Source: GAS188 sp035949255 | GTDB lineage: Bacteria > Pseudomonadota > Alphaproteobacteria > Rhizobiales > Beijerinckiaceae | NCBI GenBank assembly: GCA_035949255.1 | Contig: DASZIL010000008.1 | Coordinates: 1-9,825, forward strand | Length of the DNA stretch: 9,825 nt | Direction of reading: 5' to 3' | Shown here: in pieces, positions 6,651 to 9,825 of the stretch | Layout of the letters: each line of letters starts with the position of its first letter | How positions within the stretch are numbered: the first letter of the stretch is position 1 | The notes under the pieces: generated by a model | The model's database searches: none | What the model was told of the DNA's origin: nothing | Seen by the model: only the letters and a program-made list of their open reading frames with translations | Translations under genes and position numbers: made by a program

Positions 6651-8468
6651 ATGGCCGCTCCCCTCATCCAGCTCAGCGATATCGCGCTCACCTTCGGCGG
6701 CGCGCCGCTTCTCGACGGCGTCGAGCTTACGGTTTCCGAGGGTGAGCGGCTTTGCCTCGTGGGCCGCAACGGCTCCGGCAAATCGACCCTGCTCAAGATC
6801 GCGGCCGGCCTCGTCGAGCCCGACCGCGGCGAGCGCTTCATTCAGCCCGGCGCGACCTTGCGCTATCTGCCGCAGGAGCCCGATTTCTCAGATGCCCCGA
6901 CGACGCGCGCCTATGTCGAGGCGGGGCTCGGCCCAGCCGATGATCGCTTCGCGGCGAGCCGCCTCCTCGAGAAGCTCGGGCTCACGGGCGAGGAGTCCCC
7001 CGCCGAGCTCTCGGGCGGGGAGGCGCGGCGTGCCGCCATCGCGCGCGTGCTCGCGCCTTCCCCCGACATCCTCCTCCTCGACGAGCCCACGAATCATCTC
7101 GACCTCTCGACGATCGAATGGCTCGAGGAGGAGCTCAAGGAGCGGCGCATGGCCCTCGTCCTCATCAGCCATGACCGGCGCTTCCTCACCAATCTCTCGC
7201 GTGCGACGCTTTGGCTCGATCGCGGGAAGGCGCGACGGATCGACCGGGGGTTCGCGGCCTTCGAAGCCTGGCGCGACGAGGTTTTGGCCGAGGAAGAGCG
7301 CGAAGCCCATAAGCTCGATCGCAAGCTAGCCGCGGAGGCGGATTGGCTTCGCTACGGCGTCACGGCGCGGCGCAAGCGCAATGTGCGGCGCCTCGAGGCG
7401 CTTTTGCAGCTTCGCCAAGCGCGCCGCGAGCATGAGGGACCGGCTGGCGCGGTGGCGATGACGCTTGCCGAGGCCACGCGCTCGGGCTCGCTCGCGATCG
7501 AGGCGAAGGGCCTCGGCAAGAGCTTCGGCGGCAGGGCGGTGGTGCGGGATTTCTCATTGCGCGTGGCGCGCGGCGACCGGATCGGCATCGTCGGGCCGAA
7601 CGGCAGCGGCAAGACGACGCTTCTCAACATGCTCACCGGGGTGCTTGGGCCGGATGAGGGCTCGGTGAAGCTCGCGGCCAATTTGCAGCTCGCGAAGCTC
7701 GATCAGCTTCGCACCGAGCTCGATCCCGACACGCGGCTCGCCGATGCGCTCACGGGCGGGGGCTCCGACACCATCAGGGTCGGGGGCGAGCCGCGTCACG
7801 TCATCGGCTATTTGCAGGACTTCCTGTTCACGCCCGAGCAGGCGCGCACGCCGCTTCATGCGCTTTCGGGCGGGGAGCGCGGCCGGTTGATGCTGGCGCG
7901 CACCTTCGCCAAGCCGTCCAACATCCTCGTCCTCGACGAGCCGACGAACGATCTCGACCTCGAGACGCTCGACGTCTTGCAGGACCGTCTCGGGGGATAT
8001 GAAGGCGTCGTCCTCATCGTCAGCCACGACCGCGATTTCCTCGACCGTGTGGTGAGCGCGGTGATTGCGCCGGTGGATGGCGGACGCTGGCTCGAATACG
8101 CCGGCGGCTATACCGACATGCTGGCGCAAAGGGGCGAAGGGTTTTCGCGTGAAGCCCCTTCGAGGAAAGCCGCGCCGAAGCCCGCCGAGGCGGCCCCGCC
8201 GAAAGCCCCAGCGGCGAAGCCCGCGAAACGACGCTTGAGCTTCAACGAGACGCATGCGCTCGCGACATTGCCGAGCAGGATCGCGGCGCTCGAGCGTCAG
8301 ATCGCCGGTCTTCGGGCGAAGCTCGAGGATCGCGAGCTTTACGCCAAGGACCCTCGCGCCTTCGAGGCGGCCGCCAAGGCCTTGGCCGAGGCGCAATCCG
8401 AACTCACGGGGGCCGAAACCCAGTGGCTCGAATTGGAAATCCTGCGCGAGGAGATCGCCGGGTCTTGA
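6651..8468 (+). CDS. uup: ABC-F family ATPase Uup
   Basis: This 605-aa soluble protein has two ATP-binding cassettes and no membrane segment, the layout of ABC-F proteins, which act on the ribosome and, for Uup, have also been linked to DNA transactions such as transposon excision. Cassette 1: Walker A GRNGSGKST (38-46), signature LSGGE (120-124), Walker B ILLLDEPTNHLD (140-151), switch His174. Cassette 2: Walker A GPNGSGKTT (315-323), signature LSGGE (405-409), Walker B ILVLDEPTNDLD (425-436), His459. The inter-cassette linker (about 200-275) is Arg/Lys-rich and helical. After an Ala/Pro/Lys-rich stretch (500-527) comes a C-terminal helical hairpin (535-603), the coiled-coil domain that separates Uup from shorter ABC-F members. 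Length is usual for alphaproteobacterial Uup. ATG 6651 has AAGAGG 8 nt upstream. All catalytic residues seem intact. Confidence 0.93.
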   Translation: MAAPLIQLSDIALTFGGAPLLDGVELTVSEGERLCLVGRNGSGKSTLLKIAAGLVEPDRGERFIQPGATLRYLPQEPDFSDAPTTRAYVEAGLGPADDRFAASRLLEKLGLTGEESPAELSGGEARRAAIARVLAPSPDILLLDEPTNHLDLSTIEWLEEELKERRMALVLISHDRRFLTNLSRATLWLDRGKARRIDRGFAAFEAWRDEVLAEEEREAHKLDRKLAAEADWLRYGVTARRKRNVRRLEALLQLRQARREHEGPAGAVAMTLAEATRSGSLAIEAKGLGKSFGGRAVVRDFSLRVARGDRIGIVGPNGSGKTTLLNMLTGVLGPDEGSVKLAANLQLAKLDQLRTELDPDTRLADALTGGGSDTIRVGGEPRHVIGYLQDFLFTPEQARTPLHALSGGERGRLMLARTFAKPSNILVLDEPTNDLDLETLDVLQDRLGGYEGVVLIVSHDRDFLDRVVSAVIAPVDGGRWLEYAGGYTDMLAQRGEGFSREAPSRKAAPKPAEAAPPKAPAAKPAKRRLSFNETHALATLPSRIAALERQIAGLRAKLEDRELYAKDPRAFEAAAKALAEAQSELTGAETQWLELEILREEIAGS

Positions 8469-8594
8469 GGGCGGCTGCCGGGTCCGCGACGCCCTCGTCG
8501 CGCGGCGGGCAGCTCCAATCCATTGATTTTCGGGCCCATTGAAGACGCAACTCCCAAAATGGGATCCGGCAGGAAAATTGGCCCGCCCCAAGCC
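8469..8594. other. Intergenic region after uup, no gene found
   Basis: Nothing coding is apparent between the end of uup and the groESL promoter. A short inverted repeat, TCCCA-AAA-TGGGA (8552-8564), could form a small hairpin, but it has a 3-nt loop, only 5 bp and no T tract, so it is at best a weak terminator. Confidence 0.4.
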
Positions 8595-8622
8595 TTGACA
8601 CCCTCGGGCCCCTTCCTTACAT
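8595..8622 (+). promoter_or_regulatory. groESL promoter, sigma70-like with a possible RpoH character
   Basis: A perfect TTGACA (8595-8600) is followed after 16 nt by TTACAT (8617-8622), placing the transcription start near 8629, directly before the CIRCE element. The CTTGACA/CTTACAT spelling also resembles alphaproteobacterial heat-shock (RpoH) promoters, so dual use is possible. The -35 is convincing; the -10 matches only 3 of 6 bases. Confidence 0.65.
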
Positions 8623-8632
8623 CCAGCCGCGA

Positions 8633-8659
8633 TTAGCACTCGCGCGTAGCGACTGCTAA
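8633..8659 (+). promoter_or_regulatory. CIRCE operator (HrcA binding site) of groESL
   Basis: TTAGCACTC (8633-8641), 9 nt, then GACTGCTAA (8651-8659). This is the CIRCE inverted repeat, whose consensus is TTAGCACTC-N9-GAGTGCTAA; the left arm is perfect and the right arm has one change (G to C at 8653). It sits just downstream of the predicted start site, where HrcA binding blocks transcription until heat shock. hrcA itself is not in the window. Confidence 0.95.
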
Positions 8660-8718
8660 CAAAATTACCCGGCAATGCTCCAGCTTGGGCGAGCGCCATC
8701 GTAAATGGAGGTAAATTC

Positions 8719-9033
8719 ATGAAATTTCGTCCGCTGCACGACCGTGTCGTCGTCCGCCGTCTTGAAGGCGAGGAGAAGACGAAGGGTGGGATCATCATTC
8801 CCGACACCGCGAAGGAGAAGCCGCAGGAGGGCGAGATCATCGCCGTGGGCTCCGGCGCGCGTGACGAGAGCGGCAAGCTCGTTCCGCTCGATGTGAAGGC
8901 CGGCGACCGCATCCTTTTCGGCAAATGGTCCGGCACCGAAGTCAAGATCGACGGCGAGGATCTCCTGATCATGAAGGAGAGCGACATCATGGGCGTGCTC
9001 GAAGGCGTCGGCGCCCGCAGGAAGGCCGCCTGA
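8719..9033 (+). CDS. groES: Co-chaperonin GroES (Cpn10)
   Basis: This 104-aa protein is the heptameric lid of the GroEL chaperonin, acting in the cytoplasm. It starts with the family hallmark MKFRPLHDRVVVRR. The mobile loop that contacts GroEL is at about 17-36 (EEKTKGGIIIPDTAKEKPQE, with the GGIIIP tripeptide region). The C-terminal core KIDGEDLLIMKESDIMG (76-92) is also standard, followed by a basic tail ending RRKAA that I recall as common in alphaproteobacterial GroES and absent from the 97-aa E. coli protein. ATG 8719 has a strong GGAGG 7 nt upstream (8707-8711). groEL follows after 49 bp in the same operon. Control is by the CIRCE site upstream. Confidence 0.98.
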   Translation: MKFRPLHDRVVVRRLEGEEKTKGGIIIPDTAKEKPQEGEIIAVGSGARDESGKLVPLDVKAGDRILFGKWSGTEVKIDGEDLLIMKESDIMGVLEGVGARRKAA

Positions 9034-9082
9034 GGCGACCCTCGTCCGAAACATAAATCAACCTTTTGAGGAGTAGAGGCAT

Positions 9083-9825
<743 letters not shown>

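Noticed and set aside
7554..8990. Minus-strand open frame of 478 codons across uup and groES
   Set aside because: It is antisense to two certain genes and crosses the groESL promoter and CIRCE; a GC-driven shadow.

Overview
The window is high-GC bacterial DNA with tightly packed genes. Its GroES (104 aa, ending in a Lys/Arg-Ala-Ala tail), its GroEL and its CIRCE-controlled groESL operon point to an alphaproteobacterium, most likely Hyphomicrobiales (Rhizobiales). That placement is inferred from remembered family features, not from a search.

Region 1 (1-2887, minus strand) is an ABC importer operon of the carbohydrate/glycerol-3-phosphate (CUT1, Ugp-like) type. It is transcribed right to left: MalF/UgpA-type permease, MalG/UgpE-type permease, then a UgpB-like periplasmic binding protein that runs off the left edge. 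The genes are 2 and 10 nt apart. No ATPase gene lies in the window. The 280-bp upstream gap carries four tandem copies of a 13-bp unit.

Region 2 (3168-3968, plus) is one predicted HNH-nuclease-fold protein with a CxxC/HxxC putative zinc site. It converges on region 3.

Region 3 (4008-6603) is a divergent pair of regulators. On the minus strand is a 582-aa protein with an OmpR-type winged helix, a TolB/FlgO-like domain and TPR repeats, without a membrane segment. On the plus strand is an ECF-type sigma factor with no anti-sigma gene next to it. The 211-bp AT-richer gap between them holds a strong Shine-Dalgarno sequence that fits an out-of-frame upstream ORF better than the sigma gene.

Region 4 (6651-8468, plus) is an ABC-F ATPase, Uup. 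Region 5 (8595-9825, plus) is the groESL chaperonin operon: sigma70-like promoter, CIRCE operator (HrcA site) with one arm mismatch, groES, and groEL cut by the right edge.

Most of the window is ordinary chromosomal housekeeping and transport. The parts most worth a second look are the orphan HNH protein, the regulator/sigma divergent pair, and the 13-bp repeat array in front of the transporter operon.
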